The notes under the pieces: generated by a model | Database searches by the model: none | Seen by the model: the letters and a program-made list of their open reading frames with translations, nothing else | What the model was told of the DNA's origin: nothing | Origin: Dyella sp. A6 | Lineage (GTDB): Bacteria > Pseudomonadota > Gammaproteobacteria > Xanthomonadales > Rhodanobacteraceae | Direction: 5' to 3' | Length of the DNA stretch: 64,000 nt | Assembly: GCF_036320485.1 (NCBI RefSeq) | Contig: NZ_CP132911.1 | Span: 682,001 to 746,000, forward strand | Position numbers and translations under genes: made by a program | Shown: positions 11,774-20,117 of the stretch, one piece after another | How positions within the stretch are numbered: position 1 is the first letter of the stretch | Layout: each line of letters opens with the position of its first letter

Positions 11774-12817
11774 ATGACCGATACCCGCATCGTGACCGCC
11801 GCCACCCAGTTCGACGACGAGGCGCTGGAGGCGTCCATTCGCCCGAAGCGGCTAGCCGAGTATCTCGGGCAGCAAGCGGTGCGCGAACAGCTCTCGATCT
11901 ACATCGAGGCCGCGAAAAAGCGCGGCGGGGCGCTCGACCATGTGCTGATCTTCGGTCCGCCGGGTCTGGGCAAGACCACACTCAGCCACGTGATCGCCAA
12001 CGAGCTGGGCGTCAACGTGCGCTCCACCTCCGGCCCGGTGCTGGAGCGTGCCGGCGATCTGGCCGCGCTGCTGACCAATCTCGAGCCGCACGACGTGCTG
12101 TTCGTGGACGAGATCCATCGCCTGTCGCCGGTGGTCGAGGAAGTGCTCTACCCGGCGATGGAAGATTTCCAGATCGACATCATGATCGGCGAGGGACCCG
12201 CGGCACGTTCGATCAAGCTGGACCTGCCGCCGTTCACCCTGATCGGTGCCACCACCCGTGCCGGCCTGTTGACCGCACCGCTGCGCGACCGCTTCGGCAT
12301 CGTGCAGCGACTGGAGTTCTATTCGGCGGATGAGCTGACTGCGATCGTGCGGCGTTCGGCGCGCATCCTCGGCATCGATTGCGAGGTGGAGGGGGCGCAG
12401 GAAATTGCGCGCCGCTCGCGCGGTACGCCGCGTATCGCCAACCGCCTGCTGCGACGGGTCCGCGACTATGCCGAAGTGCGCGCCGGTGGACGCATCACGG
12501 TAGCGGCGGCCCAGGCGGCCACCGACATGCTTAAAGTCGATGCCGAAGGCTTCGACGAACTCGATCGTCGCCTGTTGACCATCATTATCGAGAATTTCGA
12601 CGGCGGCCCGGTGGGCGTCGAATCGCTGGCGGCCGCACTGAGCGAGGATCGCGGCACGCTGGAGGACGTGGTCGAGCCCTACCTGATCCAGCAGGGCTTC
12701 CTGGTCCGCACGGCACGAGGTCGCATGGCCAGTGCCCGCGCCTGGCGTCACCTGGGGCTGAGCCCGCCGCCGCGCCGTCCCGCGCCCGGCGACCTGTTCG
12801 CCGAAGGGCAGGGCTGA
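11774..12817 (+). CDS. ruvB: Holliday junction branch migration ATPase RuvB
   Basis: RuvB is the hexameric AAA+ motor that drives branch migration with RuvA. The 347-residue protein has Walker [10 protein letters not shown], Walker [10 protein letters not shown], the sensor-1 region [19 protein letters not shown], an arginine-finger/sensor-2 segment [17 protein letters not shown], and the C-terminal winged-helix domain. ATG 11774 gives the standard length; an in-frame codon 7 residues upstream is possible. Separation from ruvA by two kup genes means it may have its own promoter; the 145-base gap holds no convincing one. Confidence 0.97.
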   Translation: MTDTRIVTAATQFDDEALEASIRPKRLAEYLGQQAVREQLSIYIEAAKKRGGALDHVLIFGPPGLGKTTLSHVIANELGVNVRSTSGPVLERAGDLAALLTNLEPHDVLFVDEIHRLSPVVEEVLYPAMEDFQIDIMIGEGPAARSIKLDLPPFTLIGATTRAGLLTAPLRDRFGIVQRLEFYSADELTAIVRRSARILGIDCEVEGAQEIARRSRGTPRIANRLLRRVRDYAEVRAGGRITVAAAQAATDMLKVDAEGFDELDRRLLTIIIENFDGGPVGVESLAAALSEDRGTLEDVVEPYLIQQGFLVRTARGRMASARAWRHLGLSPPPRRPAPGDLFAEGQG

Positions 12818-12927
12818 GCCGGCTCCATTTTCGGCTTCCATCCGCGACGCGGCGAAACCGCGCGGTTGCCGGTATGCTTTGAGGCTGGACCAAACGGTCC
12901 GACCTCCCGTCATGTCTCCCGGTTTCC

Positions 12928-13353
12928 ATGTCCCCAGCAACCGTCCAGCCGTCCGAACCGTTTCGTTGGCCCGTCCGCGTCTATTGGGAAGACACCGACG
13001 CCGGCGGCGTGGTCTATCACGCCAGCTACCTGCGTTTCATGGAGCGTGCCCGCAGCGAGTGGCTGCGCGGGCTGGGGGTGGATCAGTCGGCCCTGCGCGA
13101 GGCCACCGGACTGGCCTTCATGGTGCGCCACATGCAGCTGGACTTCCTGCGCCCGGCCCTGCTGGACGATGAACTGCAGGTAACGGTAGCCGTCCAGGAA
13201 CGGCGCGCAGCCAGTATCCTTTTCGCCCAGTCGATCTACCGGCCGGACGGCACGGAACTCATCCGTGCGCTGGTGCGGGTGGCATGCGTGGACTTGCGAC
13301 GCATGCAACCGGCACGCATCCCGGACGGCGTGATCCCTGGCGTCGACCCCTGA
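12928..13353 (+). CDS. ybgC: Tol-Pal associated acyl-CoA thioesterase YbgC
   Basis: This 141-residue hotdog-fold thioesterase hydrolyses acyl-CoA or acyl-ACP in the cytoplasm and is the usual first gene of the tol-pal cluster. The catalytic signature YWEDTDAGGVVYHASYL (about 16-32, with the active Asp in EDTDAGG) is intact, and FLRPALLDD and FAQSIYRPDG match the family. It begins 110 bases after ruvB and ends 35 bases before tolQ. A small GGACC-AAAC-GGTCC hairpin lies in the upstream gap near 12887. Confidence 0.92.
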   Translation: MSPATVQPSEPFRWPVRVYWEDTDAGGVVYHASYLRFMERARSEWLRGLGVDQSALREATGLAFMVRHMQLDFLRPALLDDELQVTVAVQERRAASILFAQSIYRPDGTELIRALVRVACVDLRRMQPARIPDGVIPGVDP

Positions 13354-13388
13354 ACACAACAACCCTCGCGGCGGAGCACCCCCAAGCA

Positions 13389-14075
13389 ATGAACGGTGGA
13401 ATGAACATTTTCTCGCTGATCGCGGATTCCAGCTGGCCGGTCAAGGCCGTGCTGCTGGTACTGCTGGGCTTCTCCTTCATGTCGTGGGTGATCATCGTGC
13501 GCAAGTACGTGCAGATGAAGGCCGCGATGTCCGACGCCGAGGCGTTCGAAGAGCGCTTCTGGTCCGGTGCCGACCTGGCCCAGCTGTTCCGTGAAGTGAA
13601 CGGGCGCGGCGCCGAGAACGGCGGCATGGAAAACATCTTCGAGTCCGGCTTCCGCGAGTTCGCCCGCCAGCGCCAGCGCCGCGTGCACGACCAGCGCATC
13701 GTGATCGAGGGCGCCGAGCGTGCGATGCAGGTCACCGTGACCCGCGAAGTCGGCCTGCTCGAGCGCAACCTGGAGTTTCTTGCCAACGTCGGCTCGATCA
13801 GCCCCTACGTGGGCCTGTTCGGCACGGTGTGGGGCATCATGGGCGCGTTCCAGGGCCTGGGCCAGATCAAGGACGTCACCATCGCCGTGGTCGCGCCGCA
13901 CATCTCCGAGGCACTGATCGCCACCGCGATGGGCCTGTTCGCCGCGATTCCCGCGCAGTGGGCCTATAACCGCTATGCCAACAAGGTGGAGCGGGTGGCC
14001 TCGCGCTACGACGTGTTCCAGGAGGAGTTTTCCTCCGTGCTGCAGCGGCAGATCCAGTCCGACGACGCAGCCTGA
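13389..14075 (+). CDS. tolQ: Tol-Pal system proton-channel subunit TolQ
   Basis: TolQ forms, with TolR, the inner-membrane stator that uses the proton gradient to power TolA during outer-membrane constriction at division. The 228-residue protein has three membrane helices (about 20-40, 135-160, 170-195), the MotA/ExbB-type segment VGLFGTVWGIMGAFQGLG and the conserved ISEALIATAMGLFAAIPA. ATG 13389 is used; ATG 13401 is a close alternative. tolR follows 14 bases downstream. Confidence 0.96.
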   Translation: MNGGMNIFSLIADSSWPVKAVLLVLLGFSFMSWVIIVRKYVQMKAAMSDAEAFEERFWSGADLAQLFREVNGRGAENGGMENIFESGFREFARQRQRRVHDQRIVIEGAERAMQVTVTREVGLLERNLEFLANVGSISPYVGLFGTVWGIMGAFQGLGQIKDVTIAVVAPHISEALIATAMGLFAAIPAQWAYNRYANKVERVASRYDVFQEEFSSVLQRQIQSDDAA

Positions 14076-14089
14076 GCAGGAGCACCCGC

Positions 14090-14530
<441 letters not shown>

Positions 14531-14531
14531 A

Positions 14532-15449
14532 ATGCGCGACCGTAACGCGACCCCGTTGGCGGTGGTCGTCTCCGCCATCCTGCACCTGGGCATCGTGGGA
14601 TTCCTGTTCCTGGCGACGCTGCCTTGCACCAGCTACGAAAGCCTGTTCCAGGCGCTGCACCTGCCGCAGTGGATGAACCGGATCACCTGTTCGCCGCCCT
14701 TGCAGTTGCAGGGGCCGGTGATCGAGGCGACCCTGGTGGGGCCCACCACCAGCCCGCGGCCGAAGGCGAGCAAGGCGAAGCCGCAACCACATACCCAGCC
14801 ACCACCGCCCAAACTGCCACCGCCGACCCCGCCGCCGACGCCCGCGCCCAAGGTCAAGACCCTGCCGCCACCGCCGGTGCATCCGGACGTGAAGGACCAG
14901 GAACGGGTGGTCGAGCAGGGCCTGCAGAAGGCCGAGGCCGACCGCGTGCAGAAGGAGCGCGAGCGCCAGCACATGGCCGAACTCGACGCCCAAGCGGCCA
15001 AGCGCAAGGAAGAGCTGAAAAAGGTCGACGAGCTGTTCGCCAAGATGGATGCGGCGGCCAAGAACACGCAGAAGCTGGATTCGGCGGCCAAGCGGCAGCA
15101 GGCGGACCTGAAGAAAGCCCAGGCCAACCTTCCCAAGGGCGACCAGCTGCAGAGCGGGACCGGGGCACTCGACAGTTCCCTGGTCGACCGTTATGCAGCG
15201 GCGATTCAGAACGCAGTCACACCGAATTGGTTAAGGCCGGATAACATGCCGAATGTTCCCTGCAAGGTTCATATCGTGCAGTTGCCCGGTGGCCAGGTGA
15301 TGAGCGCCAAGGTCGACCCCAGCTGCCCGTACGACGATGCCGGCCGACGCTCCATCGAGAATGCGGTGCTGCGGACCCGGACCTTGCCCTACAAGGGGTT
15401 CGAGAAGGTGTTCAGCCGCAGTATCACCCTCACTTTCATGCCGCGATAA
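14532..15449 (+). CDS. tolA: Cell-envelope protein TolA
   Basis: TolA links the TolQR motor in the inner membrane to TolB-Pal at the outer membrane. The 305-residue protein has an N-terminal membrane helix with the SxxxH motif (SAILHLGIVGFL, about 14-30), a Pro-rich segment (PPPPKLPPPTPPP near 93-106), a long charged Ala/Lys/Glu coiled coil (about 120-200), and a C-terminal globular domain with two Cys (VPCKVH and DPSCPYD) that probably form the usual disulfide. It is shorter than E. coli TolA, mainly in the helical middle domain. Confidence 0.93.
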   Translation: MRDRNATPLAVVVSAILHLGIVGFLFLATLPCTSYESLFQALHLPQWMNRITCSPPLQLQGPVIEATLVGPTTSPRPKASKAKPQPHTQPPPPKLPPPTPPPTPAPKVKTLPPPPVHPDVKDQERVVEQGLQKAEADRVQKERERQHMAELDAQAAKRKEELKKVDELFAKMDAAAKNTQKLDSAAKRQQADLKKAQANLPKGDQLQSGTGALDSSLVDRYAAAIQNAVTPNWLRPDNMPNVPCKVHIVQLPGGQVMSAKVDPSCPYDDAGRRSIENAVLRTRTLPYKGFEKVFSRSITLTFMPR

Positions 15450-15457
15450 TCCAGTCC

Positions 15458-16777
15458 ATGCGTAAATCCAGCTCGTTGTTCGCCCTCGTTCTGCTGGTTC
15501 TGGCGGCGTTTGTCGCGATTCCGGCATCCGCGCAATCGCTCAATGTCGACATCGTCGGTGGCCTGAAAACGGCAACGCCGATCGTGGTGGTACCGTTCGC
15601 GCAGCCGTCCGGCGCACCGTTGCCGACCGATGTGGCTGCCGTGATGCGTAACGATTTCAACCGTTGTGGCAAGTTCCGCGCGCTGGCCAAGAGCGAGATC
15701 GTCGAGCAGCCGACCAAGGGCTCAGAGATCAAGTTCGCCACCTGGCGGCTGCTCAAGCAGGATTACATCGTGGTCGGCCGCATCACCGACGCCGGCAACG
15801 GCAAGGTGCAGGTCGAGTACGAGCTGTGGGACGTCAACAAGCAGCAGAGCCTACTGCACCAGGAAATGCCGCCGGCCCCGATAGGCGACCTACGCGGCGT
15901 GGCGCACCAGATCGCCGACATCATCTACCAGAAGATCACCGGCGTGCGTGGCGCGTTCTGGACCCGGATCGCCTACATCACGGCGGTGGGTCTGGGCGAC
16001 CACATGACCTATTCGCTGGTAGTGGCCGATTCGGACGGCTACAACCCGCAGGTGGTAGCCCGTTCGCACGAGGCGCTGCTGACCCCGCGCTGGTCGCCGG
16101 ACGGCAACAAGATCGCCTACGTCTCGTTCGAGAGCGGCAACTCGGCGATCTATGTGCAGAACATCATCACCGGCGCCCGTACCCTGATCTCCGGTCGCCC
16201 CAAGGGCATCAACGGTGCCCCTGCCTGGTCGCCCGACGGCACCAAGCTGGCCATGTCGCTTTCCTACCAGGGCAATCCCGAGCTTTATGTGATGGACCTG
16301 GCCACCCACAAGGAAACCCGGCTGACCCATAACCTGGCGATCGATACCGAACCGGTCTGGTCGCCGGACGGCAAGAGCATCTATTTCACCTCCGACCGTT
16401 CCGGCCGGCCGCAGATCTACAAGATGCCATCCACCGGCGGCACGCCGACCCGGGTCACCTTCCAGGGGCAGAGCAACTACGACGCCGACATCAGTTCGGA
16501 CGGCAAGCAGCTTGCGATGGTGCAGGCGAATGGGAACGTGTATCGTATTGCCATCATGGACATGAGTTTGGGTGGCCAGGTCCGCTATATCTCGCCTGGC
16601 CCATTGGATGAGTCGCCGAGTTTTGCGCCGAACGGTAGCATGCTGCTGTACGCCTCCAGTGCCGGGCGTCACGGCGTGCTTTATGCCGTTTCCGACGACG
16701 GCAAGGTCAGGCAGCGTCTGGTGCTTGCGGATGGCGATGTGCGCGAGCCGGCCTGGGGACCTTATCGGACGCATTGA
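15458..16777 (+). CDS. tolB: Tol-Pal system periplasmic propeller TolB
   Basis: TolB is a periplasmic protein that exchanges between Pal, TolA and outer-membrane partners. The 439-residue precursor has a signal peptide ending PASAQS near residue 25, an N-terminal alpha/beta domain, and a six-bladed PD40 beta-propeller with repeated WSPDG motifs (LTPRWSPDGNKIAY, APAWSPDGTKLAM, EPVWSPDGKSIYF). It starts 8 bases after tolA. The 260 bases between it and pal look non-coding and include an AT-rich pocket (about 16922-16957) that may hold a separate promoter for pal. Confidence 0.96.
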   Translation: MRKSSSLFALVLLVLAAFVAIPASAQSLNVDIVGGLKTATPIVVVPFAQPSGAPLPTDVAAVMRNDFNRCGKFRALAKSEIVEQPTKGSEIKFATWRLLKQDYIVVGRITDAGNGKVQVEYELWDVNKQQSLLHQEMPPAPIGDLRGVAHQIADIIYQKITGVRGAFWTRIAYITAVGLGDHMTYSLVVADSDGYNPQVVARSHEALLTPRWSPDGNKIAYVSFESGNSAIYVQNIITGARTLISGRPKGINGAPAWSPDGTKLAMSLSYQGNPELYVMDLATHKETRLTHNLAIDTEPVWSPDGKSIYFTSDRSGRPQIYKMPSTGGTPTRVTFQGQSNYDADISSDGKQLAMVQANGNVYRIAIMDMSLGGQVRYISPGPLDESPSFAPNGSMLLYASSAGRHGVLYAVSDDGKVRQRLVLADGDVREPAWGPYRTH

Positions 16778-17037
16778 ATCAGGCTCGGTGGCGGCTGGAT
16801 GAGCGCCGTCGAGTGTCCTAGGAAGGGGGCCGAGGCCGTTCAATACGTCCCCGGTATCGGGCCGCGGCATATTTGCCGTGGCCTGTTGTACTGAGGTTGC
16901 CGCAATCGACCGCGCGACCGGACTTTAAGCAAGTTGTTGGACCCATAAAAATACAGCCGGACCACCGGCGACTGTTGTCCCGTAACCGCAATCGTCATTG
17001 ACTGTCCGAACTCAACCCGTTTGAAGGAACGTTCACC

Positions 17038-17550
17038 ATGAATAAGACCGTTCGCGTCGCCCTGGTCGCCCTGCTTTGCGTTGGCGCGGCCGCATGCAGC
17101 AAGAAGCAGGAAGTGAAGCCGCAGCAGCCGCCGGCTCCGGTCCAGCAGGCCCCGGCACCGGCCCCCGTCAGCAACGGCAAGTACACCCCTGCCGATCTCG
17201 AGACCGATGCCTGCCTGAAGCAGCGCGTCGTGTACTTCGACTTCGACAAGTCCGAGATCAAGCCGGAATTCCAGCAGATCATCGCTTGCCACTCGAAGTA
17301 CCTGCAGGACCGTCCGACCGCCCGTATGCGCCTCGAAGGCAACACCGACGAGCGCGGTACGCGTGAGTACAACCTGGGCCTGGGCGAGCGTCGTGCCGAC
17401 GCCGTGGCCAGTGCCATGGAAGCCGACGGTGCTTCGGCCAGCCAGATCAACGTGATCTCCTACGGCAAGGAAAAGCCGGTGTGCCGTGAGCACAACGAGG
17501 ACTGCTGGAGCAAGAACCGCCGCGTCGAGATCGTCTACACGGCCGAGTAA
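17038..17550 (+). CDS. pal: Peptidoglycan-associated lipoprotein Pal
   Basis: Pal is an outer-membrane lipoprotein that anchors the outer membrane to peptidoglycan and binds TolB. The 170-residue precursor has a lipoprotein signal with lipobox AAAC (acylated Cys at residue 20), a Pro-rich linker, and an OmpA-like peptidoglycan-binding domain (about 55-170) with FDFDKSEI, the diaminopimelate-binding segment GNTDERGTREYN, and NRRVEIVY. A GAAGGAACG ribosome site precedes the ATG. The stop overlaps the cpoB start by one base (TAATG). Confidence 0.97.
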   Translation: MNKTVRVALVALLCVGAAACSKKQEVKPQQPPAPVQQAPAPAPVSNGKYTPADLETDACLKQRVVYFDFDKSEIKPEFQQIIACHSKYLQDRPTARMRLEGNTDERGTREYNLGLGERRADAVASAMEADGASASQINVISYGKEKPVCREHNEDCWSKNRRVEIVYTAE

Positions 17551-18392
17551 TGAAACACCCACTGGCTTATCGTTTCATGGCCAGTTTCGGCACGGCGGGC
17601 GCCCTGGCGTCCGCCGTGCTGTTTATGGCCCCGTTGCATGCACAGGATGCGCGCCTGAGCCTTGCCGACCGGGTGACCCGGCTCGAGCAACTGGCACAGA
17701 GCCGCGACCAGACCAATTTCAAGCTGCTGAACCAGCTGCAGCAGATGCAGTCGCAGATTCAGCAGCAGCAGGGCCAGATCGAAGTCCTGCAGCACCAATT
17801 GCAGGACATGCAGGACACCAGCAAGGCGCAATATCTGGACCTGGATTCCCGCGTGGGGCGCCTGGAAAAGGCTGCCGCCCCGGCCAGCGGCCAGCCTGCC
17901 GCGGCATCGTCGGCACCGAGCGCATCCGCCTCGTCAGCGCCGGCACCGGCTGCCGCGACCGTACCGAGCAAGGCCACACCCGCGCCCAGTCGGCCCACGG
18001 CAGCAATGCAGAAGGCCTACGAGGCGGCGTTCAAGGACGTGACCTCCGGTCATTACGTGGATGCCTCGCGCGGCTTCCGCGACTACATCGAGAAGTACCC
18101 GGTCAACACACTCACGCCGAATGCCTTCTACTGGCTGGGCGAGTCGTACTACGCGACCACCAATTATCCTATCGCGCTGCAGGCGTTCCAGCACCTGCTG
18201 CAGCAGTTTCCGGACAGCGAAAAGGCTCCAGCCGCGCTGCTGAAACTGGGCTATACGCAGCAGGCGCTGAAGCAGCAGCCTGCTGCCGAAGCCACGTTGA
18301 AAGCGGTTGTCGCCAAGTACCCCGGAACCCGTGTCGCAGAACTGGCCAAGGAACGGTTGCACCAGATGGCGCAGCCGCCGGCCGCTCGTTGA
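17550..18392 (+). CDS. cpoB: Tol-associated periplasmic protein CpoB (YbgF)
   Basis: CpoB coordinates peptidoglycan synthesis with Tol-driven outer-membrane constriction. The 280-residue precursor has a signal peptide (cleavage near LHAQDA, residue 32), an N-terminal coiled-coil trimerisation region rich in Gln and Leu (about 40-100), an Ala/Ser/Pro linker (about 108-150), and C-terminal TPR repeats (about 155-275; AFYWLGESYYATTNYPIAL, APAALLKLGYTQQAL). It is translationally coupled to pal by a one-base overlap and ends 9 bases before queE. Confidence 0.94.
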   Translation: MKHPLAYRFMASFGTAGALASAVLFMAPLHAQDARLSLADRVTRLEQLAQSRDQTNFKLLNQLQQMQSQIQQQQGQIEVLQHQLQDMQDTSKAQYLDLDSRVGRLEKAAAPASGQPAAASSAPSASASSAPAPAAATVPSKATPAPSRPTAAMQKAYEAAFKDVTSGHYVDASRGFRDYIEKYPVNTLTPNAFYWLGESYYATTNYPIALQAFQHLLQQFPDSEKAPAALLKLGYTQQALKQQPAAEATLKAVVAKYPGTRVAELAKERLHQMAQPPAAR

Positions 18393-18401
18393 GGCCGATG
18401 C

Positions 18402-19094
18402 ATGGCTGACGAGCAGCTCGAACAGGCGCCCGATGCGCAGACGCCCCCGCTGGCCGAGCGGCTGCGGATCACCGAAGTCTTCCACTCGGTGCAGGGCGAG
18501 GCCGATGCGATCGGCTGGCGGACCGTGTTCGTCCGCCTGACGGGGTGCCCGTTGCGCTGTGTGTGGTGCGATACCGAATACTCCTTTTACGGCGGTGGCT
18601 GGCGCGCCATCGACGACATCCTTGCCGAAGTGGCCAGTCATGGCGCGCGGCACGTCTGCGTGACGGGCGGCGAGCCGCTGGCGCAGAAGCGCTGCCTGGT
18701 ACTGCTTGAACGCCTCTGCGACGCGGGCTACGAGGTTTCGCTGGAGACATCCGGCGCGCTCGACGTGGCCAGAGTGGATGCACGGGTGCGCAAGGTGATG
18801 GACCTGAAGGCGCCCGACTCCGGCGAAAGTGCGCGCAACCTTTGGTCCAATCTGGATCACCTGTTGCCGCATGACCAGCTGAAGATCGTGATCGCCAGCC
18901 GAGGTGACTATGAGTGGGCCCGTGACAAGGTCGCCGGGTACGCGCTTGATCAGCGCTGCATGGTGCTTTTTTCGCCGGTACATGGCGCAGTCGAGCCGCG
19001 TGAACTGGCGGAGTGGATCATCGAGGACAAGTTGCCCGTGCGCTTCCAGTTGCAGCTGCACAAGTTGCTCTGGAACGACGCGGCCGGGCATTGA
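18402..19094 (+). CDS. queE: 7-carboxy-7-deazaguanine synthase QueE
   Basis: QueE is the radical SAM enzyme that rearranges carboxytetrahydropterin to 7-carboxy-7-deazaguanine in queuosine synthesis. The 230-residue protein has the Cx3Cx2C iron-sulfur motif GCPLRCVWCDT (C49, C53, C56), the substrate/ring segment FHSVQGEADAIGWRTVFVR just before it, and the SAM-binding VTGGEPL. It follows cpoB by 9 bases and is followed by queC. Confidence 0.94.
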   Translation: MADEQLEQAPDAQTPPLAERLRITEVFHSVQGEADAIGWRTVFVRLTGCPLRCVWCDTEYSFYGGGWRAIDDILAEVASHGARHVCVTGGEPLAQKRCLVLLERLCDAGYEVSLETSGALDVARVDARVRKVMDLKAPDSGESARNLWSNLDHLLPHDQLKIVIASRGDYEWARDKVAGYALDQRCMVLFSPVHGAVEPRELAEWIIEDKLPVRFQLQLHKLLWNDAAGH

Positions 19095-19245
19095 GCAAGG
19101 AGGCGGATGACGACGCGTGCGCCCGCGGGGGCCGCCCGTCGGTGCTGCATCAGCTCCATCCGCTTTGGTCTTACGCGCGCTGGCCTGTGTTGCCGGTGGC
19201 GCTTTCCCGGTCGGTATCCGGCCGTACATCAGTGGACGAAAACCC

Positions 19246-19932
19246 ATGTCTGAAACATCTCTCCGCAAGGCCGTCGTGCTCGTTTCCGGCGGCATGGACT
19301 CGGCCGTAACCGTGGCGCTTGCCCGCGAACAGGGCTTCCAGGTGCATGCGCTGAGCGTGGCCTATGGCCAGCGGCACGAGTCCGAACTGGCCGCGTCGGA
19401 ACGCGTGTCCACGATGCTGGGCGCGGTCGAGCACAAGGTGGTGCATGTGGACCTGCGCAGCATCGGCGGCTCGGCGCTCACCGCCGATATCGACGTGCCG
19501 CTGGACGCTGCTGGCTCCAACGCGATTCCGGTGACTTACGTGCCGGCGCGCAACACCATCATGCTGTCGATCGCGCTGGGCTGGGCCGAGGTGCTCGGTT
19601 CGGCGGACATCTGGTGCGGGGTCAATGCGGTGGACTACTCCGGCTACCCCGATTGCCGACCGGCCTTCATCGAGGCGTTCGAGCAGCTTGCCAACGTGGC
19701 CACCAAGGCGGGCGTTGAGGGGGCGGGCATCCGTATTCACGCACCGCTGATGGCGATGGGTAAAGCCGATATTGCCCGCGAGGGGCTGCGCCTGGGCGTG
19801 GACTTCGCGCAGACGGTGAGCTGCTACAAGGCGGATGCCGAAGGCCGCGCCTGCGGTCACTGCGATGCCTGCCTGTTGCGTGCGCAGGGCTTCCGCGAAG
19901 CGGGGCTGCCCGATCCCACACGCTACGTGTAA
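19246..19932 (+). CDS. queC: 7-cyano-7-deazaguanine synthase QueC
   Basis: QueC converts the QueE product to preQ0 using ATP and ammonia. The 228-residue protein has the PP-loop SGGMDS (residues 14-19), VPARNTIML, and a C-terminal zinc site with cysteines in [21 protein letters not shown] 19246 gives the family-like start [16 protein letters not shown]; the frame is open 43 codons upstream but that part is not conserved. A 151-base gap separates it from queE; I saw no preQ1 riboswitch there. Confidence 0.95.
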   Translation: MSETSLRKAVVLVSGGMDSAVTVALAREQGFQVHALSVAYGQRHESELAASERVSTMLGAVEHKVVHVDLRSIGGSALTADIDVPLDAAGSNAIPVTYVPARNTIMLSIALGWAEVLGSADIWCGVNAVDYSGYPDCRPAFIEAFEQLANVATKAGVEGAGIRIHAPLMAMGKADIAREGLRLGVDFAQTVSCYKADAEGRACGHCDACLLRAQGFREAGLPDPTRYV

Positions 19933-19943
19933 GTCGTCTTGGC

Positions 19944-19972
19944 TTGTGCCGCCAACGCATAGCCCATAAAAT
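19944..19972 (+). promoter_or_regulatory. Putative sigma-70 promoter for tRNA-Lys
   Basis: TTGTGC (19944-19949) and TAAAAT (19967-19972) are separated by exactly 17 bases and would start transcription near 19979, 14 bases before the mature tRNA. The -10 is good, the -35 matches consensus only at TTG. Confidence 0.45.
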
Positions 19973-19992
19973 CGTCGGCTTGCCTGGTCATC

Positions 19993-20068
19993 GGGCCGTT
20001 AGCTCAGTTGGTAGAGCAGTAGACTTTTAATCTATTGGTCCCGAGTTCGAGTCTCGGACGGCCCACCA
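19993..20068 (+). tRNA. tRNA-Lys (anticodon UUU)
   Basis: A 76-base cloverleaf with encoded CCA. The acceptor stem pairs GGGCCGT with ACGGCCC, the D arm is GCTC...GAGC, the anticodon arm pairs GTAGA with TCTAT around loop CTTTTAA (anticodon TTT), and the T arm pairs CCGAG with CTCGG around TTCGAGT. The discriminator base is A. All stems pair, so the gene looks functional. Confidence 0.98.
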
Positions 20069-20072
20069 GCAA

Positions 20073-20106
20073 AAGAGGATCTGCATCGCGCAGGTCCTCT
20101 TTTTTT
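20073..20106 (+). terminator. Rho-independent terminator of tRNA-Lys
   Basis: A 12-bp stem (AAGAGGATCTGC with GCAGGTCCTCTT, one G-T wobble), a 5-base loop ATCGC, and six or more T residues follow the tRNA by 4 bases. The A-rich 5' side means it could also act weakly on the minus strand for the convergent glycosidase gene. Confidence 0.92.
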
Positions 20107-20117
20107 GTGCGCGATGC

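Noticed and set aside
19095..19245. Possible preQ1 riboswitch before queC
   Set aside because: No pseudoknot-forming A-rich tail or matching stem was seen, and preQ1 switches rarely control queC in this group.
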